A DNA stretch of 64,000 bases from Proteiniborus sp. MB09-C3 (GTDB lineage: Bacteria; Bacillota; Clostridia; Tissierellales; Proteiniboraceae): assembly GCF_030263895.1 (NCBI RefSeq), contig NZ_CP127161.1:2356001-2420000 (forward strand), in the 5' to 3' direction. Every line of letters starts with the position of its first letter. Position 1 is the stretch's first letter. A program made the position numbers and the translations under genes. The notes beneath the pieces are model-generated. The model was given only the letters and a program-made list of their open reading frames with translations. It searched no databases and was not told where the DNA came from. Below, one piece after another: positions 34,677 to 44,563 of the stretch.

Positions 34677-37163
34677 ATGACTGATAGAATGTTTGTTGAA
34701 GTAGTCGTAGACAACGCAAGCTCAAGCACTGATAGATTTTACACATATATTGTGCCAGAGGGATATAAAGAAGATGTTGAAATCGGAAAGAAAACACTAG
34801 TTCCTTTTGGAATTGGCAATAAGCTAGTTGAAGGAATAATAGTGAATATAATTAGTGATACAGATATAGATTATAAAAGAATAAAGCCTATAAAGAGTAT
34901 TTTTAACGATGACCTTATTCTATCTAAAAATCTTGTTAAATTAGGGTTTTGGATGAAGGATAAATATTTGGCTCAATATACTGATATTTTTAGAACCATG
35001 ATGCCTTCTGGGACGACAAATAAAGTAATTGAAATCATAAACTTAGTTAGTAATGAGGAAGAGGATTATAAAAAAATAAAGTCTAAAAATCAGTTAAGGA
35101 TAATAGATTACCTAAAAGAGCATGGAGAAGCGGAGCTACAACAAATTAGAGAAGCAACTGGAATAAAAAATATCAACTCGAGCATAGATTCATTAGTTAA
35201 AAGTGAAATAGTTGAGATTACTAAGAAAGTTAATTCTGATGTAAATATAAAATATGAGAAGTTTGTAAAGACCTGTTTTTGTCCTGCAGATACTGAGGCA
35301 ATTCTTGGTGCATTAGCTAAAAATGCAACCAAACAGATTGAAATAATCAAATATCTGAAGGATATCGAGTCCATAAGCTTAAAGAATATGATGATTAATA
35401 CTAACTGCAGCTTAAGCTCATTAAAGTCATTAGAGGAAAAAGGATATGTTGAGATTATAGACATGGAAGTTAAACGAGATGCTATAACTAAAGAGATTGC
35501 TCCATATAATAAAGTTAAATTGACAAAGGAGCAAAAAGATTGTGTAGATAATATATATAATGATTATCTTGAAAATGGTTTTAGCAAGTATTTAATTCAC
35601 GGAGTGACTGGAAGTGGAAAGACAGAAGTTTATCTTCAATTAATCGAAAGGGTTCTTGAAGAGGGCAAACAAGCTATTGTGCTAGTTCCAGAAATATCTC
35701 TTACTCCTCAGACTGTTGAAAGGTTTGCAGGAAGATTTAGAAATAATGTAGCTGTCTTGCATAGTAGATTATCAAATGGTGAAAGATACGATGAATGGAG
35801 AAAGATAAAAGAAGGTGAAGTACAAATTGCTGTAGGAGCTCGGTCTGCAATTTTTGCTCCCTTTGACAACCTAGCATTCATTATTATTGATGAGGAACAT
35901 GAGGCAAGTTATAAATCCAGCATGAATCCAAAATACAATGCAATAGAATTAGGAGAAAAAAGATGTGAAATTGAAGGGGCTACCCTAGTTCTTGGCTCTG
36001 CAACCCCATCTATGGAAAGCTATTATAGAGCAAAGCAAAAAGAATACAAGTTATTAGAACTGCCAAACAGAGTAAACAGCAAAGAAATGCCTAAGATTGA
36101 AGTCATAGATATGAAAAAAGAACTGGATAATGGCAACAAATCTATGTTTAGCAATGCTCTTTATAATTCTATTGTAGAAACCCTTAAAGCTAGGAAGCAA
36201 GCTATACTTTTTTTAAATAGAAGGGGATTTTCTACTTTTATTTCTTGTAGAAAATGTGGCTATGTTGTAAAATGTAAGGAATGTGATATTTCTTTAACTT
36301 ATCATATGGCACAAAATATACTCAAATGTCATTATTGCGGATATACTCTAAAACCGCCAACTATATGTCCTAGCTGTAATAGTAGATATATTAAATACTT
36401 TGGAACAGGGACACAAAGGGTAGAAGAGGAAGTAAAAAGACTATTTCCTCATGCCAGAACTGCCAGAATGGATATGGACACTACCACAGCTAAAGGAAGC
36501 CACGAAAAAATATTAGGGAAAATGAAAAGGGGCGATATTGATATACTCATTGGAACCCAAATGATTTCAAAAGGGTTAGATTTTCCCAATGTAACATTAG
36601 TAGGGATAATTGCAGCAGACCTTACACTTAATATACCTGATTTTAAGGCTTCAGAAAGAACTTTTCAATTATTGACACAAGTCGGAGGTAGAGCTGGAAG
36701 AGGAGAATATGATGGTAAGGTAGTTCTTCAGACGTATGAACCTGAGCACTATAGTATAATGACTGCTAAGTCTCATGACTATATTAGCTTTTACAATAAG
36801 GAAATATCAATACGGAAAGAATTTAACTATCCTCCATTTACAGATATTATAAATATCATTATTTCAGGAGAAAATGAAAAGGATACATATAATATTTCTA
36901 ATTCAATTGCAGAGGATATTAGACGAGAAATATATCAAGAGACCAATAATCTTGAATTAAGAGAAGCAGTCATAGGGCCTATGGAGGCTCCTATTTATAG
37001 AATAAAGGGGAAGTACAGGCGTCAAATTATTATTAAAATAAAAAGAAGTTATGTTTCCATGATAACTAAAGCAATAAATAGGGTAAATATAAGCAATAGG
37101 ATAAAGAATAATTATAAAAGCATTAATATAAGCATTGATATTAATCCAGTTTCAATCATTTAG
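34677..37163 (+). CDS. priA: Primosomal replication-restart helicase PriA
   Basis: 3'-5' DNA helicase that reloads the replisome at stalled forks. The 828 residues include the DNA-binding N-terminus, Walker A GVTGSGKTEVYLQ, the DEEH box IIDEEHEASYKS, and eight zinc-binding cysteines (CRKCGYVVKCKEC, CHYCGY, CPSC). Helicase motif QVGGRAGRG is present. ATG 34677 follows AAAGGTTGG; TTG 34668 overlaps it. def and fmt follow, as in Bacillus. Confidence 0.96.
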   Translation: MTDRMFVEVVVDNASSSTDRFYTYIVPEGYKEDVEIGKKTLVPFGIGNKLVEGIIVNIISDTDIDYKRIKPIKSIFNDDLILSKNLVKLGFWMKDKYLAQYTDIFRTMMPSGTTNKVIEIINLVSNEEEDYKKIKSKNQLRIIDYLKEHGEAELQQIREATGIKNINSSIDSLVKSEIVEITKKVNSDVNIKYEKFVKTCFCPADTEAILGALAKNATKQIEIIKYLKDIESISLKNMMINTNCSLSSLKSLEEKGYVEIIDMEVKRDAITKEIAPYNKVKLTKEQKDCVDNIYNDYLENGFSKYLIHGVTGSGKTEVYLQLIERVLEEGKQAIVLVPEISLTPQTVERFAGRFRNNVAVLHSRLSNGERYDEWRKIKEGEVQIAVGARSAIFAPFDNLAFIIIDEEHEASYKSSMNPKYNAIELGEKRCEIEGATLVLGSATPSMESYYRAKQKEYKLLELPNRVNSKEMPKIEVIDMKKELDNGNKSMFSNALYNSIVETLKARKQAILFLNRRGFSTFISCRKCGYVVKCKECDISLTYHMAQNILKCHYCGYTLKPPTICPSCNSRYIKYFGTGTQRVEEEVKRLFPHARTARMDMDTTTAKGSHEKILGKMKRGDIDILIGTQMISKGLDFPNVTLVGIIAADLTLNIPDFKASERTFQLLTQVGGRAGRGEYDGKVVLQTYEPEHYSIMTAKSHDYISFYNKEISIRKEFNYPPFTDIINIIISGENEKDTYNISNSIAEDIRREIYQETNNLELREAVIGPMEAPIYRIKGKYRRQIIIKIKRSYVSMITKAINRVNISNRIKNNYKSINISIDINPVSII

Positions 37164-37174
37164 GAGGTTATGAA

Positions 37175-37627
37175 ATGGCTATTAGACAGTTAAGATATGA
37201 AGACGATCCTATTTTAAGAAAAAAATCTAGAGAAGTAGACGTAATTGATGAAAAAATAAAAACTTTGGTACAGGATATGCTTGATACAATGTATAAAGAA
37301 GAAGGAGTAGGCTTAGCAGCTCCACAGGTTGGTATCCTTAAAAAAGTGGTAGTAATAGATATTGGTGAAGGACCAATAGCATTAATTAATCCCAAAATTG
37401 TGCAGGAAGAGGGAGAAATTATTGATATGGAAGGTTGCTTAAGTATTCCAGGAAAAAGTGGAAAAGTGTGCAGACCTGAAAAAGTAAAAGTAGAATATTT
37501 GGATATAGGTGGAAATAAGAATGTAATTGAAGGCACAGCTCTTTTAGCCAGAGCACTTTGTCATGAAATTGATCATCTATATGGAATATTGTATATTGAT
37601 AGGGTAATAAATTCAGAAGAAGAATAG
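37175..37627 (+). CDS. def: Peptide deformylase
   Basis: Metalloenzyme that removes the N-formyl group from nascent proteins. All three motifs are present in 150 residues: GVGLAAPQVG, EGCLSIPG and the metal-binding HEIDHLYG. Next to fmt, which adds the formyl group to initiator tRNA. ATG 37175 has AGGAGG upstream. Confidence 0.97.
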   Translation: MAIRQLRYEDDPILRKKSREVDVIDEKIKTLVQDMLDTMYKEEGVGLAAPQVGILKKVVVIDIGEGPIALINPKIVQEEGEIIDMEGCLSIPGKSGKVCRPEKVKVEYLDIGGNKNVIEGTALLARALCHEIDHLYGILYIDRVINSEEE

Positions 37628-37637
37628 GAGTGTTAAA

Positions 37638-38567
37638 ATGAAGGTTGTATTTATGGGAACTCCAGACTTTTCTGTCCCAACACTTGAGGCTTTATTTAAT
37701 AATGGCCATGAAATATCTTTAGTAATATCCCAAGCAGACAAAGCAAAAGGAAGAGGGAAAAAGGTACTATTTACTCCAGTTAAAGAAAAGGCCTTACAGC
37801 TAGACTTAAATGTGTATCAGCCTGATAATATTAATTCCGAGGAAAGTATAGAGATAATTAAAAAAGAAAGCCCAGATGTAATAGTAGTAGTAGCCTATGG
37901 TCAAATCTTAAAGGAAGACATATTAAATATTCCTAAGTTTGGCTGCATAAATGTACATGCTTCTCTATTACCTGAGTATAGAGGGGCAGCTCCTATAAAT
38001 TGGGCAATAATAAATGGTGAAAAGAGAACTGGTGTAACGACGATGGTTATGGAGAGAGGATTGGATTCTGGAGATATGCTGCTAAAAAACGAAACCAAGA
38101 TATATGATGGAGAGACTGCTGGTGGGCTTCATGATAGACTCATGAAAATAGGGGCAGAATTACTTATAGAGACTATTAAAGGTCTAGAGACTGGAGATAT
38201 TAGTAGAACTCCTCAGAATCATGAAAATGCAACTTATGCACCTATGATGTCTAAGGATCTTGGAAAAATCAAATGGAATGAAAAAGCCGATAATATAAGA
38301 AACCTAGTCCGAGGTACTCAGCCGTGGCCTGGGGCATTTACCACATATAAAGATAATAATATGAAAATACTAGAAGTTGATATTGTAGCTAAATTTAAAG
38401 ATGAAGAAAGTGGAAGAGTTGTTAAAGTAAATAATGATGGAATATATGTAAATGCATTAGATAATTGTATATTAATAAAACAGATTCAGTTTCCAGGTAA
38501 AAAAGGAATGAGCGTATCAGACTTCTTAAGAGGTAATGAATTTGAGATTGGAGCTTTATTAAAATAA
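37638..38567 (+). CDS. fmt: Methionyl-tRNA formyltransferase
   Basis: Formylates Met-tRNA-fMet with 10-formyl-tetrahydrofolate. The 309 residues start VVFMGTPDFSVPTLEAL and contain the active-site block NVHASLLPEYRGAAPINWAI; the C-terminal tRNA-binding domain follows RGTQPWPGAFTTY. Ten bases after def. Confidence 0.97.
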   Translation: MKVVFMGTPDFSVPTLEALFNNGHEISLVISQADKAKGRGKKVLFTPVKEKALQLDLNVYQPDNINSEESIEIIKKESPDVIVVVAYGQILKEDILNIPKFGCINVHASLLPEYRGAAPINWAIINGEKRTGVTTMVMERGLDSGDMLLKNETKIYDGETAGGLHDRLMKIGAELLIETIKGLETGDISRTPQNHENATYAPMMSKDLGKIKWNEKADNIRNLVRGTQPWPGAFTTYKDNNMKILEVDIVAKFKDEESGRVVKVNNDGIYVNALDNCILIKQIQFPGKKGMSVSDFLRGNEFEIGALLK

Positions 38568-38618
38568 TATATAATTAGACTTAACGAAGTAAAGAATATT
38601 TAATAAGGAGGGCTTAAA

Positions 38619-39305
38619 GTGTATGGTTATTATTTTAATTCAGAATTTATCTTTTTAATTCCTGCTATTCTTTTTGCAATGTATGCACAATCAAAAATAC
38701 AGAGTGCATTTAACAAATATTCTAGGGTCAGTAGCAGGTCAGGCTATACTGGAGCACAGGTAGCTAGAAGGATATTAGATAGAAATGGACTATATGACGT
38801 CAATATAGAACATATTTCTGGAAGACTTACAGACCATTATGATCCTAGAAGCAGAGTTTTAAGACTTTCCAGCACAGTTTATAATGGTACATCTCTTGCT
38901 TCTTTAGGTGTAGCCGCCCATGAGGTAGGTCATGCTATACAGCATGCCGACGGCTATTCATTTTTGATATTTAGAAATACTATAGCGCCTATAGCAGGAT
39001 TTGGTGCAAGATTTGTTTGGATTTTAATTATTGCGGGATTTGCATTTAGTTTCCCTTCTTTAGTCAGTGCTGGTATTTTGTTGTATTTAGGAGTAGTGTT
39101 ATTTCAAATAATTACACTCCCAGTAGAATATAATGCTAGCAAAAGGGCGTTATTACAATTGGAAACTGGTAGCTTTCTTTCACAGGACGAATTAGTTCCA
39201 ACAAAACGAGTATTAGATGCTGCCGCTTTAACTTATGTAGCTGCAACTCTCACTGCTATAGCACAGCTTTTAAGATTAGTGGCATTATCTAGGAGAAGAG
39301 ATTAA
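38619..39305 (+). CDS. YugP-type zinc metallopeptidase
   Basis: A 228-residue membrane protein with an N-terminal helix, the zinc motif AAHEVGHAIQH (HExxH) and two or three membrane helices (FVWILIIAGFAFSF, LYLGVVLFQIITL). It belongs to the DUF2226/YugP family found beside fmt and rsmB in Firmicutes; substrate unknown. GTG start after AAGGAGGG. A terminator follows, so the rsmB gene may have its own start. Confidence 0.9.
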   Translation: MYGYYFNSEFIFLIPAILFAMYAQSKIQSAFNKYSRVSSRSGYTGAQVARRILDRNGLYDVNIEHISGRLTDHYDPRSRVLRLSSTVYNGTSLASLGVAAHEVGHAIQHADGYSFLIFRNTIAPIAGFGARFVWILIIAGFAFSFPSLVSAGILLYLGVVLFQIITLPVEYNASKRALLQLETGSFLSQDELVPTKRVLDAAALTYVAATLTAIAQLLRLVALSRRRD

Positions 39306-39334
39306 AGGGGTTATATGTAACCCCTTATTTTTAT
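39305..39334 (+). terminator. Terminator after the yugP-like gene
   Basis: AAGGGGTTA (39305-39313) pairs with TAACCCCTT (39318-39326), then ATTTTTATTT. Confidence 0.8.
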
Positions 39335-39363
39335 TTAGATAGATCATATTATGAGGTGAAGTA

Positions 39364-40704
39364 ATGAATAAAAACCCAAGAGAAATTGCAGTTAAGATTC
39401 TAGGAGAAATTAATGAGGAAAAAGCTTATTCAAATATATCTATAACTAGAAATATTAATGAAGGAATAAGTAACCTAGACGAGTCTTTAATAAGGGAAAT
39501 GGTTTATGGAGTAATTGAAAACAAGCTTTTAATAGACTGGGTTATTATGCAATTTTCAAAAGTTAAGATTAAAAAAATAGCACCTATAATCAAGGAAATA
39601 TTAAGAATAGGAGTCTATCAGATTCTTTTTATGGATAAAATACCAGATAGTGCTGCTGTAAATGAATCAGTGAAGCTAGCAAAAAAATATGGGCATAAAG
39701 GCTCTGTAGGCTATGTAAATGCAATATTGAGAAATATATCTAGGAATAAAAGCAATTTAGAATTTCCTAAAAGGAATAATGATCCTGTAGAATATCTATC
39801 AGTAAAATATTCTCATCCTAAATGGATGGTGGAAAAATGGTTGAGTGATTATGGCTTAAGTTTTACAGAAGAGCTATGCATCGCCAATAATGAGAAGCCT
39901 AAGTTAAATATAAGAGTAAATACATTAAAGATTTCTAAACTGGATTTAATGGAGAAATTAGAAAGCAAAGGATTTATTGTAAGTGAAGGTAAGTATGCAT
40001 ATGATTGTATAATAATAGATAATCCAGTTAGAATAACAGACACAGAAGAATTCAAAAGTGGCTTATTTCAAATACAAGATGAAAGCTCTATGATGGTGGC
40101 TCAGATAATGGATCCAAGTCCAGGAAGTCTTGTAATAGATGTTTGTAGTGCACCAGGAGGGAAAACTACCCACATAGCTCAAAAAATGCAGAATGAAGGC
40201 AAGATAATTGCTAGGGACATTCATGAGCATAAGCTTCAGCTGATTGAAGGAAATATTAAAAGACTTGGAATTAATATTATTGAATTAGAAAAGTTTAATG
40301 CTTTAGATTTAGATGAAAAATTAATTGGTAAAGCTGATTATTGCCTTGTAGATGCTCCTTGCTCTGGACTAGGACTGATACGAAGAAAGCCAGACATAAA
40401 GTGGAACAAGGAGAAAGACAATCTAATTGAAATAGCGGAATTACAATATGAAATACTAATGAATAGCAGTATGTATGTTAAAAATGGAGGTCTTTTAGTT
40501 TATAGCACCTGTACAATACAAAGAGATGAAAATATCCACCTAATTAGAAAATTCACGGAGAATAATAATTTTAAACTTATAAGCTTTGAAAGCTTGATAA
40601 ATAATACTGAACTGAAGAAGTCTGCGACAAATGGATATATCGAATTATACCCTAATATTAACAATACAGATGGCTTTTTTATTGCTAAGATGATTAAAAT
40701 ATAA
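39364..40704 (+). CDS. rsmB: 16S rRNA (cytosine-967-C5)-methyltransferase
   Basis: A 446-residue enzyme with an N-terminal NusB-like RNA-binding domain and a SAM-dependent methyltransferase domain. Motifs: CSAPGGKTTHIAQ (SAM site), DAPCSGLGLIRRKPD and YSTCTIQRDENIH, which hold the two catalytic cysteines. ATG after GAGGTGA. rlmN follows 65 bases on. Confidence 0.95.
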   Translation: MNKNPREIAVKILGEINEEKAYSNISITRNINEGISNLDESLIREMVYGVIENKLLIDWVIMQFSKVKIKKIAPIIKEILRIGVYQILFMDKIPDSAAVNESVKLAKKYGHKGSVGYVNAILRNISRNKSNLEFPKRNNDPVEYLSVKYSHPKWMVEKWLSDYGLSFTEELCIANNEKPKLNIRVNTLKISKLDLMEKLESKGFIVSEGKYAYDCIIIDNPVRITDTEEFKSGLFQIQDESSMMVAQIMDPSPGSLVIDVCSAPGGKTTHIAQKMQNEGKIIARDIHEHKLQLIEGNIKRLGINIIELEKFNALDLDEKLIGKADYCLVDAPCSGLGLIRRKPDIKWNKEKDNLIEIAELQYEILMNSSMYVKNGGLLVYSTCTIQRDENIHLIRKFTENNNFKLISFESLINNTELKKSATNGYIELYPNINNTDGFFIAKMIKI

Positions 40705-40736
40705 GATATAGCTAGTAGTTAAATTATACATGATTA

Positions 40737-40745
40737 TGATATAAT
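40737..40745 (+). promoter_or_regulatory. Extended -10 promoter before rlmN
   Basis: TGATATAAT with TG at 40737-40738 and TATAAT at 40740-40745; -35 region weak. Confidence 0.4.
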
Positions 40746-40769
40746 ATATAATGTCTAAGGAGGGATTCT

Positions 40770-41813
40770 TTGAATAATATTGACTTAAGGTCGCTAGAAA
40801 TAGAAGAATTAGAAGAAGTGTTTTCAAATCTTGGAGAAAAAAAGTACAGAGCTCATCAGACCTTTAAATGGATACATCAGAAGATGGTTTCTTGTATAGA
40901 TGATATTACAGAACTTCCTCAAGGACTAAGGGACAAGCTGAATTCTGATTTTTTAATTAGTAAGCTTAAAATAGCAGAAAGACTAGATTCGAAACATGAT
41001 GATACTAGTAAATATTTATTTGTCTTAGATGATGGAAATATCATTGAAAGTGTAATGATGAAGTATAAGCATGGCATTTCTGTGTGCCTATCTACTCAAG
41101 TAGGATGCAGAATGGGTTGTAAGTTTTGTGCTTCAACTAAAAGTGGGCTAGTAAGAAACTTATTACCAGGGGAAATACTTGAACAATTTTACGAAATACA
41201 AAAAGATCAAGGCATCAGTATCTCAAATATAGTGTTAATGGGAAGTGGAGAACCTTTAGATAATTATGACAATGTGATGAAATTTTTAAAGATTATACAT
41301 GATAAAGATGGACAAAATTTAGGATATAGACATATTACGATTTCAACCTGTGGGATTGTTCCTAGGATATATGATTTGGCAGAGGAGGGTATACCCATTA
41401 ATTTATCTATTTCTCTTCACTCGCCATTTGATGAGGAAAGAAAGAATATTATGCCAATAGCCAATAGATATAGTTTACACGAGATAATGGAAGCCTGTAA
41501 CTATTATATTGCTAAAACAAACAGAAGAATAACCTTCGAATATACATTAATTTATGACGTAAATGATAGACCAGAGGATGCATTAGAAATAATAAAATTG
41601 CTCAAAAATATGCTGTGCCACGTGAATTTGATACCCCTTAATAATATAAAAGAATTTACTCATACTAAATCTGATGAGAAATCAATACAGAGCTTTAAAG
41701 ATATTCTAATCAAAAATGGAGTAAATACTACTATAAGGAGAGAAATGGGGGCAGATGTGAATGCTGCTTGTGGGCAACTAAGAAGAGATTATCTTAACAG
41801 GAAAAAATCATGA
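40770..41813 (+). CDS. rlmN: 23S rRNA A2503/tRNA A37 C2-methyltransferase (radical SAM)
   Basis: Radical SAM enzyme that methylates A2503 of 23S rRNA and A37 of some tRNAs. The 347 residues hold the cluster motif CRMGCKFCAS, GSGEPLDNYDNV and the late cysteine of NAACGQLRRDY that forms the methyl-transfer adduct. The TTG start follows AGGAGGG. It leads into prpC-prkC-rsgA-rpe. Confidence 0.96.
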   Translation: MNNIDLRSLEIEELEEVFSNLGEKKYRAHQTFKWIHQKMVSCIDDITELPQGLRDKLNSDFLISKLKIAERLDSKHDDTSKYLFVLDDGNIIESVMMKYKHGISVCLSTQVGCRMGCKFCASTKSGLVRNLLPGEILEQFYEIQKDQGISISNIVLMGSGEPLDNYDNVMKFLKIIHDKDGQNLGYRHITISTCGIVPRIYDLAEEGIPINLSISLHSPFDEERKNIMPIANRYSLHEIMEACNYYIAKTNRRITFEYTLIYDVNDRPEDALEIIKLLKNMLCHVNLIPLNNIKEFTHTKSDEKSIQSFKDILIKNGVNTTIRREMGADVNAACGQLRRDYLNRKKS

Positions 41814-41844
41814 GCTACATTATCTTGTGAAGTGAGGTGTTTAG

Positions 41845-42588
41845 ATGTTTATTTGTGCATGTTCAGACATAGGAAAAGTAAGAAATATTAATCAGGATTC
41901 TTACTATTATTCAGATGACAGCAGGCTGCCCTTGTTTGTAGTAGCAGACGGTATGGGTGGTCATAATGCAGGTGAGGTAGCCAGTTCCTTAGCCATTGAT
42001 ACGATTAAAGAAAATTACAAGAGAGAAAAAGAAAATATCATTCAGGGTAGCCTTGATATTCCAAGGTTTATAAACCTAACCTTAATGGAGGCTAATAATA
42101 GAATACTAAAGGAAGCCAAGGAGAATGATAACTATGTAGGTATGGGAACTACAATTACCTTGGGAATCATATACAATGACGAAGTATTTATAGGACATAT
42201 GGGTGATAGTAGAGCATATCTATTTAGAGAACAGGAATTATATCAGCTGACTCAAGATCACTCCTTAGTAGCTGAATTAGTCAGAAATGGAAGCATCAGC
42301 ACTGAGGAGGCGGTAAATCATCCGCAGAAAAATATTATTACTAGGGCATTAGGTACAGATAATGACATCAAGGTTGACATAATTAATAGAAAGCTTGATA
42401 TTAATGACGTAATAATATTATGTACTGATGGCCTCACTAATTTAGTAGCTGATTTAAAAATAAGGGAAATTTTAAATAGCTGTTGCGACTTACGACATGC
42501 TTGCTGCTTGCTCACAGATGTCGCAAACGAACTAGGTGGCTTTGACAATACAACAGTTATGATTATAAGATATGTTGAAAAGAGGTGA
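41845..42588 (+). CDS. prpC: PP2C-type protein phosphatase
   Basis: A 247-residue metal-dependent Ser/Thr phosphatase that reverses PrkC phosphorylation. Motifs: NQDSYYY, VVADGMGGHNAGEVAS, MGDSRAYLFRE and GGFDNTTVMII, which hold the metal-binding aspartates. It overlaps the region upstream of prkC, whose ATG follows five bases after its stop. Confidence 0.95.
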   Translation: MFICACSDIGKVRNINQDSYYYSDDSRLPLFVVADGMGGHNAGEVASSLAIDTIKENYKREKENIIQGSLDIPRFINLTLMEANNRILKEAKENDNYVGMGTTITLGIIYNDEVFIGHMGDSRAYLFREQELYQLTQDHSLVAELVRNGSISTEEAVNHPQKNIITRALGTDNDIKVDIINRKLDINDVIILCTDGLTNLVADLKIREILNSCCDLRHACCLLTDVANELGGFDNTTVMIIRYVEKR

Positions 42589-42592
42589 AGAC

Positions 42593-44539
42593 ATGATTGG
42601 AAAAATATTAGGTAATAGATACGAAATCATTGAAAAGGTTGGAGGAGGAGGCATGGCTTTAGTCTATAAAGCCAAGTGCAGATTATTAAACAGATTTGTT
42701 GCAGTTAAGATATTGAGATCCGAATTCATACACGATGAGGATTTTATAAATAAATTTAGAAGAGAATCACAGGCTGCTGCAAGTTTATCTCATCCTAATA
42801 TAGTAAGCATTTATGATGTAGGCGTTGAAGATAATATTCATTATATTGTAATGGAATATGTTAATGGTAAGACATTAAAGCAGCTAATTAGAGAAAAAGG
42901 AAAGCTAAGTATTGATGAATCTTTAGATATTGCGATTAAAATTGCTGAAGCATTGAGTCATGCACATGAAAATCATATAGTTCATAGGGACATTAAACCT
43001 CACAATATCTTAGTAACAGATGATGGAGTTGTTAAAGTAACCGATTTTGGAATAGCAAGAGCAGCTACTACTTCTACTGTAACTAATACAAGCAATGTTA
43101 TAGGCTCTGTACATTATTTTTCGCCAGAGCAGGCTAGAGGTGGGTATACAGATGAAAAATCAGATATCTACTCCTTAGGTGTAGTTATGTATGAAATGAT
43201 AACTGGAAGACTTCCTTTTCAAGGAGATAGTCCAATTTCTGTTGCTTTAAAGCATATTCAAGAGGATATAGAGCCGCCATCACATATTGATGATACTATT
43301 CCTAAAAATCTAGAAAGCATAATTATGAAGTGTGTACAGAAAGATCAAAGCTTAAGATATAGTGATATTAAACTCCTATTAAGCGATTTAAAGAAAGTAA
43401 AGAATAGCGATGAGATTCATATAAGCAGCTTTAATGATTCACCTACTAGAGTAATTCCAAGAATAGATGATACCTTGATTGGCTCAAATGGAAATGACTT
43501 AGTTAATAACCAAAGAAAAAAAGCTGATAAGCATAGTAGTGATAATAAAATTCATGAGGATGAGAAAAAAGGAACATCTAGATTTATTACACTGACTGCA
43601 ATTATGTTAGCTTTATTATTGACAATAGGGCTTACAGCAGGATTTTTATGGTTTAGAGGACAGATACAAGGTCAGGAAGTGAAGGTCATTAGCGTTGTAG
43701 GACTTCACAAAGATGCTGCTAAAGCAAAAATAGAAGAAATGGGTCTTAAGTTTAAAGTGAAAAACGAAGTATATAGTTCAGAATATAAAGAAGGACATGT
43801 AGTTGATCAAAGTGTTGATGCTGGAGAAATCGTAAAATTAGGCTATCCTATTGAGGTCACAGTGAGTAAGGGGCCAAGAGAAACTGATGTACCTAGTGTA
43901 GTCAATAAGCATATAGATGAAGCAGAGATCCTTTTAGAGGGCAAAGAGCTGAAAAGCATTGTCAAACGTGTTCCAAGCGACATTCCAAAGGACTATGTCA
44001 TAAGCCAAACTCCAGAAGAAGGCGAAAAGGCTGTAGTAGGTTCTACCGTAAGCTTAGTCGTTAGTGATGGCCCTGAGATAGAGTATGTGGTGGTGCCAAA
44101 TGTAATTGGAGATAATATAGAAACAGCTGAAAAGCAGCTTACTTCATTGGGCTTAATTGTCAATAAAAAATATGAGTATAATGAAAATGTTGATAAAGGT
44201 ATAATAGTTTGGCAGGATCTCACAGCAAATACAGAAGTAGAAAAAAATGCAACTATAAACCTAACTGTAAGTGATGGCCCAGAAGTTACTGAGGAACCAA
44301 ATACTAACGATACGGGAACAGGTGAAGAGGATTTAACAAGTAGTAATTTGTCTATTATTCTTCCAAAGGATAGGGAAGAAGTCGAGGTAAAGATATATAG
44401 AATACAAGATGGTGAAAGAGAAGTAATATATAATGAGGTTCACAGTACAAAACAGGAATCTATCTCTGTTTTAGTCAAAGGAAAGAAAAGTGCAAAATAT
44501 GAGGTTTATTTTGATGGTACCTTTAAAGATGAAATATAA
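42593..44539 (+). CDS. prkC: Serine/threonine kinase with PASTA repeats
   Basis: Membrane kinase that senses muropeptides; in Bacillus it signals spore germination and wall stress. Of 648 residues, the kinase domain is near 1-270 with glycine loop VGGGGMA (16-22), catalytic Lys39, HRDIKPHN (131-138) and DFG (151-153). A membrane helix (ITLTAIMLALLLTIGLTAGF) lies near residue 330, then three PASTA repeats (VKVISVVGLHKDAA, TDVPSVVNKHIDEA, VVVPNVIGDNIETA) outside the cell and a further C-terminal domain. ATG 42593 follows AGAGGTGAAG. Confidence 0.96.
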   Translation: MIGKILGNRYEIIEKVGGGGMALVYKAKCRLLNRFVAVKILRSEFIHDEDFINKFRRESQAAASLSHPNIVSIYDVGVEDNIHYIVMEYVNGKTLKQLIREKGKLSIDESLDIAIKIAEALSHAHENHIVHRDIKPHNILVTDDGVVKVTDFGIARAATTSTVTNTSNVIGSVHYFSPEQARGGYTDEKSDIYSLGVVMYEMITGRLPFQGDSPISVALKHIQEDIEPPSHIDDTIPKNLESIIMKCVQKDQSLRYSDIKLLLSDLKKVKNSDEIHISSFNDSPTRVIPRIDDTLIGSNGNDLVNNQRKKADKHSSDNKIHEDEKKGTSRFITLTAIMLALLLTIGLTAGFLWFRGQIQGQEVKVISVVGLHKDAAKAKIEEMGLKFKVKNEVYSSEYKEGHVVDQSVDAGEIVKLGYPIEVTVSKGPRETDVPSVVNKHIDEAEILLEGKELKSIVKRVPSDIPKDYVISQTPEEGEKAVVGSTVSLVVSDGPEIEYVVVPNVIGDNIETAEKQLTSLGLIVNKKYEYNENVDKGIIVWQDLTANTEVEKNATINLTVSDGPEVTEEPNTNDTGTGEEDLTSSNLSIILPKDREEVEVKIYRIQDGEREVIYNEVHSTKQESISVLVKGKKSAKYEVYFDGTFKDEI

Positions 44540-44563
44540 TTATATTTTTAGGAGGACTGATTA